64,000 bases of DNA from Acidobacteriota bacterium (GTDB lineage Bacteria > Acidobacteriota > Terriglobia > Terriglobales > Acidobacteriaceae), in the NCBI GenBank assembly GCA_021818585.1, contig JAKATU010000078.1, forward strand, positions 1 to 64,000, written 5' to 3'. Made by a program: the position numbers and the translations under genes. How positions within the stretch are numbered: position 1 is the stretch's first letter; every line of letters starts with the position of its first letter. This document shows, in pieces, positions 7,973-15,424 of the stretch. Below the pieces are notes generated by a model that ran no database searches, had not been told where the DNA came from, and was given only the letters and a program-made list of their open reading frames with translations.

Positions 7973-9118
7973 ATGCGCGGATGGTCGTTTCCCCTGGGTC
8001 GCTGGTTCGGAGTGCACATCCGCGTGCATGTGCTGTTCGTGCTGCTGCTGATCATCTGCATCGTGTCCACGGACCTGCCGGGGCTGCCGATGTGGCGCGG
8101 GCTGATGCTGTGCGCGCTGCTGTTTGTGTGCGTGGTGCTGCGCGAGATTGTGCGGCTGATTACGGCGAGCTACTTTGGCGTACACCTGCGGAGCAATCTG
8201 CTGCTGCCGATTGGAGGGCTGGTTTCCTACGCGAGTCCTGACAGCGCGGAGCGGGCGCAAGCGGGGCGGGCGCAGGCGGCGATCGGGATTGCGGGGCCGG
8301 CGGCCAGCTTGCTGTTTGCCGCGATCTTTGCCGGGCTGATTGTGGGCGTGTCTCCGCTGGTGCCGGTGTTTGCGCGGCCGTGGGTGACGCCGGAGCACCT
8401 GCTGCGGTCGCTGGTGTGGATGAATGTGGGGCTATTTGCAGTCCATCTGCTGCCGGCGTATCCGCTGGACATGGGACGGCTGGCGCGCGCGTATTACATT
8501 CGCACGCAGGGAGCGGCGCAGGGAGCCAAGTCTGCCTCGCAGCTTAGCCAGATTATTGGCGCGACGGCGATGGTCGTGGGGCTGGTGCTGCTGGCGGTTC
8601 CCAATGTGTCGCTGACCGAAGAGATAAGCCCGTGGCTGATCATGGGCGGATTTTTCATCTTTATCGGCACGCAACTGGAAGACCAGGGCGTGATGGTGCA
8701 GTCGATTGTGGACACGGTGCGGATGAAGGACGTGATGCTGACGGAGTTCAGCACGCTGTCGCCCTCGGACACGCTGGCGGATGCACTGGAGAAGGCGATT
8801 CACACGCTGCAGGATGATTTTCCGGTGGTGCGCGGGACGAATCTGATTGGCGTGGTGTCGAAGCAGAGCATTGTGCAGGCGCTGCGGCAGGATGGGAACA
8901 GCTATGTGCAGTCGATCATGTCGCGGGGCTTTCAACTGGCGCAGCCGGAGGATTCGCTGGGTCTGGTGATCCGGCGGATTGACAGCGGGCGGATGCCGCT
9001 GATTCCGGTAGCTGAGCACGGGCGCGTGGTGGGCATAGTGAGCCTGCAGAATCTACGCGGCAGCATGACGCTGCTGGCCGAGCATCGCCGCCTGCAGCAG
9101 CAGCAGCAGGAGCAGTAG
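7973..9118 (+). CDS. site-2-protease-like (M50) membrane protein with CBS domains, catalytic motif degenerate
   Basis: A polytopic membrane protein of 381 aa with the M50 intramembrane protease fold followed by two CBS repeats (about residues 250-365: MKDVMLTEFSTLSPSDTL, then IMSRGFQLAQPEDSL). Family members normally carry HExxH and a second motif with LDGG. Here the first motif reads R57-E-I-V-R61 (codons cgc gag att gtg cgg), replacing both zinc-binding His, and the second reads PLDMGR with Asp166 kept but Gly replaced by Met. The fold is preserved, so I infer a non-proteolytic adaptor or sensor. The start has a good GAGGAG site, and an ATG fits the family. It ends in a Gln-rich tail. Confidence 0.85.
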   Translation: MRGWSFPLGRWFGVHIRVHVLFVLLLIICIVSTDLPGLPMWRGLMLCALLFVCVVLREIVRLITASYFGVHLRSNLLLPIGGLVSYASPDSAERAQAGRAQAAIGIAGPAASLLFAAIFAGLIVGVSPLVPVFARPWVTPEHLLRSLVWMNVGLFAVHLLPAYPLDMGRLARAYYIRTQGAAQGAKSASQLSQIIGATAMVVGLVLLAVPNVSLTEEISPWLIMGGFFIFIGTQLEDQGVMVQSIVDTVRMKDVMLTEFSTLSPSDTLADALEKAIHTLQDDFPVVRGTNLIGVVSKQSIVQALRQDGNSYVQSIMSRGFQLAQPEDSLGLVIRRIDSGRMPLIPVAEHGRVVGIVSLQNLRGSMTLLAEHRRLQQQQQEQ

Positions 9119-9181
9119 CGTGAATCGGGAGTTTTTCCGCTCCTCCATCCGCCAACCACGGTCAGATACGGGACACCCACG

Positions 9182-10054
9182 ATGACGAACGGAGTAACGA
9201 GCCTTGCGCCGGGGCTGTACCTGGTGGCGACTCCGATTGGAAATCTTGAGGACATCACGCTGCGGGCTCTGCGGGTTCTGCGCGAGGCGGACCGCATTGC
9301 ATGCGAGGACACGCGGCAGACACAGAAGCTGCTGAACCACTTTGGCATTGCCAAGCCGACGCTGAGCCTGCATGGGCACAACGAGGCGGCGCGGACGCCG
9401 GATCTGCTGGCGGCGCTGGAGGCCGGTGAGCGGATTGCGGTGGTGAGCGATGCGGGGATGCCGGGTATCTCGGACCCGGGTATGCACCTTGCGGCGGCGG
9501 CACTGGAGGCGGGTGTGGCGGTGTATCCGGTGCCGGGCGCGAATGCGGCTCTGACGGCGCTGGTGGCTTCCGGATTGCCGACGGAGCGTTTTTTGTTTTT
9601 CGGATTTTTGCCATCGAAAGCGGGCGAGCGGCGCACGGCGCTGGAGAAGCTTCGCGAAGGGGCCGACGAGCGGCTGACGGTGGTGTTCTATGAGGCACCG
9701 CACCGGATTTTGGAGACGCTGAGCGATTTGGCGGCTGTTTGGGGCGAGGATGCGCGGGTGGTGCTGGCGCGGGAGCTGACCAAACTGCACGAGGAGTTTT
9801 TGCGCGGGACGGTGGCCGAGGTGCGCGAGGCGCTGACGGAGCGCGACAAGGTACGCGGGGAGATGGTTTTGCTGCTGGATGCTGTTCCTGAGGCGCGGGT
9901 TGTGGCGGCGGAAAGCGTGGGGGAACGGGTGGCGGCGCTGGCTCGCGAGGAGGGTTTGGATGAGCGCGATGCGCTGAAACGCGTGGCGAAGGAACGGGGC
10001 GTGTCCAAGAGTGATGCGTATCGGGAGTTGCAGCGGGAGCGTGGGAAGCGGTAG
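9182..10054 (+). CDS. rsmI: 16S rRNA (cytidine(1402)-2'-O)-methyltransferase
   Basis: Tetrapyrrole-methylase-fold enzyme that 2'-O-methylates C1402 of 16S rRNA. 290 aa. Diagnostic stretches are LYLVATPIGNLEDITLRAL near the N-terminus, ACEDTRQTQKLL, VSDAGMPGISDPG (SAM loop), VPGANAALTALVASGLP, FLFFGFLPSKAGER, and VFYEAPHRILETL. The C-terminal part (ERDALKRVAKERGVSKSDAYREL) matches the usual RsmI tail. It follows the CBS protein gene by 63 bp in the same direction. Confidence 0.95.
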   Translation: MTNGVTSLAPGLYLVATPIGNLEDITLRALRVLREADRIACEDTRQTQKLLNHFGIAKPTLSLHGHNEAARTPDLLAALEAGERIAVVSDAGMPGISDPGMHLAAAALEAGVAVYPVPGANAALTALVASGLPTERFLFFGFLPSKAGERRTALEKLREGADERLTVVFYEAPHRILETLSDLAAVWGEDARVVLARELTKLHEEFLRGTVAEVREALTERDKVRGEMVLLLDAVPEARVVAAESVGERVAALAREEGLDERDALKRVAKERGVSKSDAYRELQRERGKR

Positions 10055-10058
10055 GCGG

Positions 10059-10610
10059 TTATGCGCCGGGTACGGTGATGCCGGATTTGCGCTGCCAGTG
10101 GCCGTTGATTTTTTCGAGGTAGACCCACTGGCCCTTAGCACAGAGGACTCCGCACCAGTCGTTGACGTAAACGAGTGCGGCCTTGCGGTCATTGCTGAAG
10201 TAGACGGCGCTGAAAGAGGTAATGCCGGGGTAGGCGGCGTGGCGGGCCTGCCGGCGGGAGTCCGACGCGGCGGCGGACCGGGCTTCCCGCAGTTCGCGGA
10301 CCTGGGCGGGAGTGAGCAGGTCGTAGGGATGGTCGAGGTGCAGGCGGGGCTGAAGGGTGAAGCTGACGTCGCGGGCCAGCTCAAAGTTATGGACGGCCTG
10401 GTGGAAGGCCTTTTCGTTGCCGGGTGGGGGCTTGAGCGCGCCACGGGGGTCGATGCGGGGATTCATTTCGTTGAAGGTGATGGTTTTTTCGGCGATGGCC
10501 CAGCGGGAGGTCTTCGCGTTGCTCATCTGCTGGAAGAGTTTGCCGGGCATGAGCAGGGAGTAGATGGCGTAGGTGTCGGCGGCCAGGGCGGATGAGAAGT
10601 GGTTTTCCAC
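10059..10610 (-). CDS. probable exported protein of unknown function; 5' end apparently frameshifted
   Basis: As read, 183 aa from a GTG at 10610, with no signal peptide or recognised domain. The frame stays open upstream and encodes a hydrophobic stretch (LGITTIAALAATPP) but contains no ATG, GTG or TTG. An ATG at 10756 in another frame starts MRALAFAP. Adding one G to the G5 run at 10733-10737 would join them into MRALAFAPLGITTIAALAAT, a plausible signal peptide. The intact gene would then be 10059-10756. This is either a real frameshift or a homopolymer error. It is convergent with rsmI, only 4 bp apart. Confidence 0.6.
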   Translation of the reverse strand: MENHFSSALAADTYAIYSLLMPGKLFQQMSNAKTSRWAIAEKTITFNEMNPRIDPRGALKPPPGNEKAFHQAVHNFELARDVSFTLQPRLHLDHPYDLLTPAQVRELREARSAAASDSRRQARHAAYPGITSFSAVYFSNDRKAALVYVNDWCGVLCAKGQWVYLEKINGHWQRKSGITVPGA

Positions 10611-10821
10611 GACAGGGTGACTGCTGCGGTATCGGGGTGGGTGCGTCTCGGCGTGCTGATGCTCTGCTTGCGGGGGCTGTTGCGGGGCGCGTGGCGGGGT
10701 TGCCGCGAGAGCGGCGATCGTAGTGATGCCGAGGGGGCGAAGGCGAGGGCGCGCATCGGTACCAGCATAGACGCGACAGCCGGGCGAAATGGTCGCCCGG
10801 CGCGCAAAAAGCGTGGAAAGA

Positions 10822-11277
10822 TCAGTGCCCGGCGGGGAGTTCCCAAGCGGGGGTGGGGCGCTTGTCGTCGGGGATGTTGCGGCCCTTGAGGCGGTCGTAG
10901 AGATGGTCGTCGCTGGTTGTGCCGAGCGACTCGTTGTACAGGCTGGGCTCGCCAGCGGCTTCCTTGAGTTCTTCGCTGAAGCGGTGGAGCATATGGAGGT
11001 GCTCGGCGGTGGCGCCGAAGTCGCCGCGCGCGGTGTGGAACTGTTGCTGGTAGCCGCGATTGACGAGGTGGGCTATCTCCCTGCCGAAGAGCACGCCGGG
11101 GCGGTGGACGATGGAGTGGGAGGCAGCGCCTTCGCCGGGGGCGATAATGGCGGCGCAGCCATACTTGGCTACCTTGAACTGGTTTGCGACGTTGTCGACG
11201 GGAGTGACATCAAATTGAAGACTGCGGAGCCTGTCGAGCACTTCGCTGAAGGAAATCTGCTTGATTTTTTTGGGCAT
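10822..11277 (-). CDS. conserved-looking hypothetical cytoplasmic protein
   Basis: 151 aa starting MPKKIKQISFSEVLDRLRSL, with no signal peptide or membrane segment. The central part (GCAAIIAPGEGAASHSIVHRPGVLFGREI) is rich in Gly and His, and the C-terminus is polar. I do not recognise the family. It is divergent from the cysM-like gene and upstream, in the same direction, of the exported protein gene at 10059. No function is proposed. Confidence 0.6.
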   Translation of the reverse strand: MPKKIKQISFSEVLDRLRSLQFDVTPVDNVANQFKVAKYGCAAIIAPGEGAASHSIVHRPGVLFGREIAHLVNRGYQQQFHTARGDFGATAEHLHMLHRFSEELKEAAGEPSLYNESLGTTSDDHLYDRLKGRNIPDDKRPTPAWELPAGH

Positions 11278-11392
11278 GACGCCTGCGGACCTGTTCCGAA
11301 TTTGGGTCTTTGAGAGCCGGAAGCTAAACTGGAGCTAGACGCGACCGACTGTCTTCAATCTCGCACAAGAAAGCCTGGACTGCAATTTACCG

Positions 11393-12346
11393 ATGCCTAC
11401 GCTGACCAAATCGGAAAAGACCGAGACGCCACTGCTGGGCAGTTCGCTGCTGGAGAGGATTGGCCATACGCCGCTGGTGCGGCTGGAGCGGCTGACGGAA
11501 AAGCTGCCGGGAATCCATATCCTGGGCAAGGCGGAGTGGGCGAACCCGGGCGGCTCGGTAAAGGACCGGCCTGCGTCGGGAATTGTGCTGGACGCGATGG
11601 AGCGCGGGCTGCTGAGCGGCTGCAAGCGCCTGCTGGACGCCACGAGCGGCAACACAGGCATTGCGTACGCGATGCTGGGCGCGGCGATGGGCTTTGGGGT
11701 AACGCTGTGCATGCCGACGAATGTTTCACCGGAGCGGAAGCGGATACTCTCGGCCTACGGAGCGGAGATTGTGTGGACCGATCCGAATGACAGCTCGGAC
11801 GGGGCGATTCGCAAGGCGCGCGAACTGGCCGCGAATGAGCCGGAAAAGTTTTACTACGCCGACCAGTACAACAATGAGAACAACTGGAAGGCGCACTACC
11901 GCACCACGGGCAATGAAATATGGGAGCAGACCGGGGGGCGGATTACGCACTTCATCGCCGGGATGGGCACCAGCGGCACGTTCATGGGCACGTCGCGGCG
12001 GCTGCGGGAGCTGAACCCGAAGATAGAGTGCATTTCCATGCAGCCGGACTCGCCTTTTCACGGGCTGGAAGGCATGAAGCACATGCCGACTTCGATTGTT
12101 CCGGGAATTTACGATCCTGAGCACGCGGACCGGAATGTGGAGATGGAAACCGAGGCCGCCTATGCGATGGCGCGGCGGCTGGGACGGACCGAGGGGCTGC
12201 TGGTGGGGGTTTCTGCGGCAGCCAATGTGGCCGCGGCTTTGCGCGTGGCCGAGGAAGTGGCCGTGCGCGGCGAGGAAGCTGTGATTGTGACGATCCTTTG
12301 CGACTCGGCCGACAAGTATCTGAGCGAACGCTTCTGGGAAGAGTAG
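11393..12346 (+). CDS. cysM: cysteine synthase, CysM-like (thiocarboxylate-dependent type inferred)
   Basis: PLP-dependent beta-replacement enzyme, 317 aa. The Schiff-base lysine is K57 in NPGGSVKDRP, the substrate/PLP loop is TSGNTG (84-89), and the phosphate-binding glycine loop is GMGTSGTFMG. In Mycobacterium tuberculosis, CysM uses a protein thiocarboxylate (CysO-COSH) and O-phosphoserine. Here the following genes encode the matching JAMM protease, the ubiquitin-like carrier and its E1/rhodanese activator, which supports the same chemistry by inference. Sulfide-dependent activity cannot be excluded. The gap to the JAMM gene is 12 bp, indicating an operon. Confidence 0.88.
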   Translation: MPTLTKSEKTETPLLGSSLLERIGHTPLVRLERLTEKLPGIHILGKAEWANPGGSVKDRPASGIVLDAMERGLLSGCKRLLDATSGNTGIAYAMLGAAMGFGVTLCMPTNVSPERKRILSAYGAEIVWTDPNDSSDGAIRKARELAANEPEKFYYADQYNNENNWKAHYRTTGNEIWEQTGGRITHFIAGMGTSGTFMGTSRRLRELNPKIECISMQPDSPFHGLEGMKHMPTSIVPGIYDPEHADRNVEMETEAAYAMARRLGRTEGLLVGVSAAANVAAALRVAEEVAVRGEEAVIVTILCDSADKYLSERFWEE

Positions 12347-12358
12347 TTGGGAGGAAGA

Positions 12359-12820
12359 ATGCTGAAAGTAAGCGATCCCGTATATGAAGCCATGCGCCAG
12401 CACGGAGAAGAGACGTATCCGCACGAGTGCTGCGGGGTGATGCTGGGCCGCAGTGAAGACGCCGTGAATGCCGTGACCGAGGTGGTGCGCGCGGGCAATA
12501 CGCGCACGGATTCGGCGCACAACCGCTATCACATTGCGCCGCAGGAGCTGATCCGCATCCAGCGACAGGGCCGGGAAAAAGGCCTGGACATTGTGGGGTT
12601 TTATCACTCGCACCCGGATCATCCGGCGCAGTGGTCTCCGACGGATTTTGCCGAGGCGCACTGGCTGGGCTGCAGCTACGTGATTACGGCAGTGGAAAAG
12701 GGCGCGGCGCGTCAGACGAACTCGTTTCGGCTGACCGGGCACACGGAAGAGACGAAAAAGTTTGAACCGGAACCGATTTCGGTGACGGGTCAGAATACTC
12801 CGGGCCTTGGTCCGGAGTGA
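12359..12820 (+). CDS. mec: JAMM/MPN+ (M67) metalloprotease, Mec/QbsD-like
   Basis: Zinc isopeptidase-like hydrolase of 153 aa. The complete JAMM signature is present: E23 in HECCGVMLG and H83-S-H85 ... S93-x-x-D96 in YHSHPDHPAQWSPTD. In known systems, Mec frees cysteine from the CysO-Cys adduct and QbsD trims residues after the carrier's Gly-Gly. The carrier gene downstream has a 17-residue tail after Gly-Gly, so both jobs are possible. ATG 12359 follows a GGGAGGAAG ribosome site. It lies 12 bp after cysM. Confidence 0.92.
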   Translation: MLKVSDPVYEAMRQHGEETYPHECCGVMLGRSEDAVNAVTEVVRAGNTRTDSAHNRYHIAPQELIRIQRQGREKGLDIVGFYHSHPDHPAQWSPTDFAEAHWLGCSYVITAVEKGAARQTNSFRLTGHTEETKKFEPEPISVTGQNTPGLGPE

Positions 12821-12938
12821 AACGAGGTAAGCCGTGCCTATGGTTTGCGCGCGGTTGAGCCATTAGCATGGAAGCAGGCACGAGTTCTGCATCTACGCAC
12901 AGAGCAACAAAGTTAATCAGCAAGAAGGAAACGACACG

Positions 12939-13262
12939 ATGAAAATCTTCATCCCGACACCGCTTCGCGTATACACGGAGAAGCAGGATGCAGTGGAGGT
13001 TGCGGGCACGACGGTGGCAGAGGCGCTTTCGGCGCTGACCATGAAGTATCCGGACTTCCAGAAGCATCTGTACACGGGCGAGGGCAAGCTGCGCTCGTTC
13101 GTCAACGTCTACCTGAATGACGAGGATGTTCGCTATCTTCCGGAGGGGGACAAGACTCCGGTGAAGGATCAGGACACGCTCTCGATTATCCCTTCGATCG
13201 CCGGCGGGTGCTGCCGCACGGGCGACCGCGCATTCGGCGCCTGTTGTTGTTGTCGCGACTAA
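12939..13262 (+). CDS. cysO: ubiquitin-like sulfur carrier (MoaD/ThiS/CysO family) with a Cys-rich C-terminal extension
   Basis: A 107-aa protein whose first 90 residues match the beta-grasp sulfur-carrier fold: MKIFIPTPLRVYTEKQ, VNVYLNDEDVRYL, and the end LSIIPSIAGG. In CysO, MoaD and ThiS the Gly-Gly is the C-terminus and becomes a thiocarboxylate. Here G89-G90 is followed by CCRTGDRAFGACCCCRD, 17 residues with six Cys, before TAA. The tail would block adenylation until removed. Thioquinolobactin QbsE ends GG-CF and is trimmed by its JAMM partner, a known precedent. A GAAGGAA ribosome site precedes ATG 12939. The gap after the JAMM gene is 118 bp. Confidence 0.9.
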   Translation: MKIFIPTPLRVYTEKQDAVEVAGTTVAEALSALTMKYPDFQKHLYTGEGKLRSFVNVYLNDEDVRYLPEGDKTPVKDQDTLSIIPSIAGGCCRTGDRAFGACCCCRD

Positions 13263-13382
13263 CCTTCTGAGTCGCCTGCGTCGACCATGACGCCCCGCCT
13301 TACGGAAAATTTTCCTAAAATGGATGTAAGGCAAGAGATCCCGAATCTAGCAAGCTCAAGAGAAAGCAGACGAGGCACATAA

Positions 13383-14564
13383 ATGGCCACGATCACGGAA
13401 TCGTCGGCGGCATTGCCGCAACTGACAAATGAAGACATGGCGCGGTACTCGCGCCACCTGATATTGCCCGAGGTGGGCATAGAGGGCCAGCAGAAGCTGA
13501 AGGCCGCCAAGGTTCTGTGCGTGGGCACAGGCGGGCTGGGCGCTCCGCTGGCGCTGTACCTGGCCGCGGCGGGCATCGGCACGCTGGGGCTGGTGGACTT
13601 TGACGTGGTAGATGAAAGCAACCTGCAGCGGCAGGTGATCCACTCGACGCCGGACGTGGGGCGGCCCAAGATTGATTCGGCGGCGGAGAAGCTGCAGGCG
13701 CTGAATCCGCGGCTGAAGATTGTGAAGCACGAGACGATGCTGAACAGCCAGAATGCGCTGGAGATCGTTTCGCAGTACGACATTGTCGCCGATGGAACGG
13801 ACAACTTCCCTACCCGTTACCTGGTGAACGACGCCTGTGTGCTGACGGGCAAGCCGAACTCGTATGCGTCGATCTTCCGGTTCGAGGGACAGGCGAGCAT
13901 CTTTGGCGCGGAGGATGGGCCGTGCTACCGCTGCCTGTATCCTGAGCCGCCACCACCGGGGCTGGTGCCTTCCTGCGCGGAGGGTGGCGTGCTGGGAGTG
14001 CTGCCGGGGCTGCTGGGCGTGATCCAGGCGACGGAAGTGATCAAGCTGATCCTGGGCAAGGGCGAGCCGCTGATCGGGCGTCTTCTGCTGGTGGATTCGC
14101 TAAATATGAAGTTCCGTGAGCTGAAACTGAGGAAGAATCCGGAGTGCCCGGTTTGCGGGACGAATCCGACGGTGAAGGCGCTGATCGACTACCAGCAGTT
14201 CTGCGGGATTCAGCCTCCGGCCGCGGTGCAGAACGGGATTCCACAGATGAGCGTGAAGGAACTGAAGCGCAAGCTGGAGGCGAAGGAAGACTTTCTGCTG
14301 CTGGATGTGCGCGAGCCGCACGAGTTCCAGATTGCGAACCTGAACGGAAAGCTGATTCCGGTAGGCGATTTGCCGAATCGCGTGAGCGAACTGGACGCGG
14401 CGCGGCAGGCCGGGCAGGAGATCGTCGTCCACTGCAAGAGCGGCGGACGCAGCCAGAAGGCGGCGGAGTTTTTGCAACAGCAGGGCTTCAAGAACGTGTC
14501 GAACGTGTCTGGCGGGATTCTGGCCTGGTCGGCTGAGATTGATCCGTCGGTGCCGAAGTATTGA
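13383..14564 (+). CDS. moeZ: E1-like adenylyltransferase fused to rhodanese (MoeB/MoeZ type)
   Basis: Adenylates the C-terminal Gly of a ubiquitin-like carrier and passes sulfur to it. 393 aa. The N-terminal ThiF/MoeB domain (about 15-270) has the nucleotide loop VGTGGLGAPLALYLA, the conserved DxxNxxRQ-type region ESNLQRQ, Zn-binding pairs C181/C184 and C255/C258, and the candidate catalytic C198 in VPSCAEGG. The C-terminal rhodanese domain (about 288-390) has active-site C351 in the loop CKSGGRS. With cysM, mec and cysO it completes a protein-thiocarboxylate pathway. It is the last gene, followed by a strong terminator. Confidence 0.93.
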   Translation: MATITESSAALPQLTNEDMARYSRHLILPEVGIEGQQKLKAAKVLCVGTGGLGAPLALYLAAAGIGTLGLVDFDVVDESNLQRQVIHSTPDVGRPKIDSAAEKLQALNPRLKIVKHETMLNSQNALEIVSQYDIVADGTDNFPTRYLVNDACVLTGKPNSYASIFRFEGQASIFGAEDGPCYRCLYPEPPPPGLVPSCAEGGVLGVLPGLLGVIQATEVIKLILGKGEPLIGRLLLVDSLNMKFRELKLRKNPECPVCGTNPTVKALIDYQQFCGIQPPAAVQNGIPQMSVKELKRKLEAKEDFLLLDVREPHEFQIANLNGKLIPVGDLPNRVSELDAARQAGQEIVVHCKSGGRSQKAAEFLQQQGFKNVSNVSGGILAWSAEIDPSVPKY

Positions 14565-14607
14565 GTGCTGGCCGCCCGGGCGATTGCGGTGCTGACCGCA
14601 CGGGCGA

Positions 14608-14626
14608 TGGCGCGCTTTGCGCGCCA
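14608..14626. repeat. short perfect hairpin downstream of moeZ
   Basis: tggcgcgc and gcgcgcca pair around ttt. It lies between the moeZ stop and the terminator at 14666 and has no U-tract. It may protect the 3' end or be an unrelated palindrome. Confidence 0.4.
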
Positions 14627-14665
14627 CTCCCTACTCTGATGGATCTGATCGGAAGTTAAAAATGG

Positions 14666-14693
14666 AAACGGCGCGAGTGATCGCGCCGTTTTT
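14666..14693 (+). terminator. rho-independent terminator of the cysM-moeZ cluster
   Basis: AAACGGCGCGA pairs with TCGCGCCGTTT around GTGA and is followed by a run of five T. This is a textbook intrinsic terminator 100 bp after moeZ. Confidence 0.85.
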
Positions 14694-14773
14694 GTATTGC
14701 AACATTGTCGCCTCAGCAAGTGCGAGCTGTGCATAAGCTTTCTACTTGGCAGGATCAGCTTTGCTGAGATCGC

Positions 14774-15313
14774 TCACTGATCCATGCTCTTACTTTCTCT
14801 GGTCCTCAATCTCCAAACCTTATATTTAATCCAACGAAGCCACCAAATGTAACGAGGTTGCCAGTACGGCCTCTGATCTGTTGCCATCGCAACAATTCTG
14901 TCTCTGATCAAGAAATAGCGGTCAGCAAACTTACGCTCGTCGCCGTGGTGTTCGAAGTTATGAAACGCTTCTGCCCATAGCCCATCAATATCTCCCGACT
15001 TCAATTCCTGCTGGATTACGATTCTGTCTTGCAAGACACGGAAAGACTTCATCTTTGCTTCCTCTAAGCGCAATTCCATCTCGGTCTTGTCACCTACCTC
15101 AATTCTGTCGCCTTCTCCCGAAAATGGGGCCACCACATAACGCTGCATAATCGTATATGCGGCGGCTAACGCCGTCAGCAGTTCCCGGTATTCCCTCCTC
15201 CGATTCTCTAATTTCCATTGCTTATACTGCCATCGTCGCGATAGTACATGCCCTAGGACGATTCCGACGAGCGGACCTAACAGCGCCCACCACCACAGCG
15301 TAGCGTCTCTCAT
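14774..15313 (-). CDS. membrane-anchored hypothetical protein
   Basis: About 179 aa from ATG 15313. One N-terminal transmembrane segment (LWWWALLGPLVGIVLGHVL) is followed by a basic stop-transfer (SRRWQYKQWKLENRRR) and a helical, charged cytoplasmic domain ending in Trp/Arg-rich segments. The upstream extension to 15418 (214 aa) lacks a better start. Base composition is visibly less GC-rich than neighbouring genes, which suggests recent acquisition. The family is not recognised. It lies just downstream of rel on the same strand. Confidence 0.6.
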   Translation of the reverse strand: MRDATLWWWALLGPLVGIVLGHVLSRRWQYKQWKLENRRREYRELLTALAAAYTIMQRYVVAPFSGEGDRIEVGDKTEMELRLEEAKMKSFRVLQDRIVIQQELKSGDIDGLWAEAFHNFEHHGDERKFADRYFLIRDRIVAMATDQRPYWQPRYIWWLRWIKYKVWRLRTRESKSMDQ

Positions 15314-15424
15314 TCCGCAAGCCCCCCGTGCAAGCTCTGACCTGATTCCAGAAAAATGGCACTCGTGCCGTCCCTCATCTATCTCAGGGTACGACTTATT
15401 ATTCGCCCTGATGTCCACCTGTAT

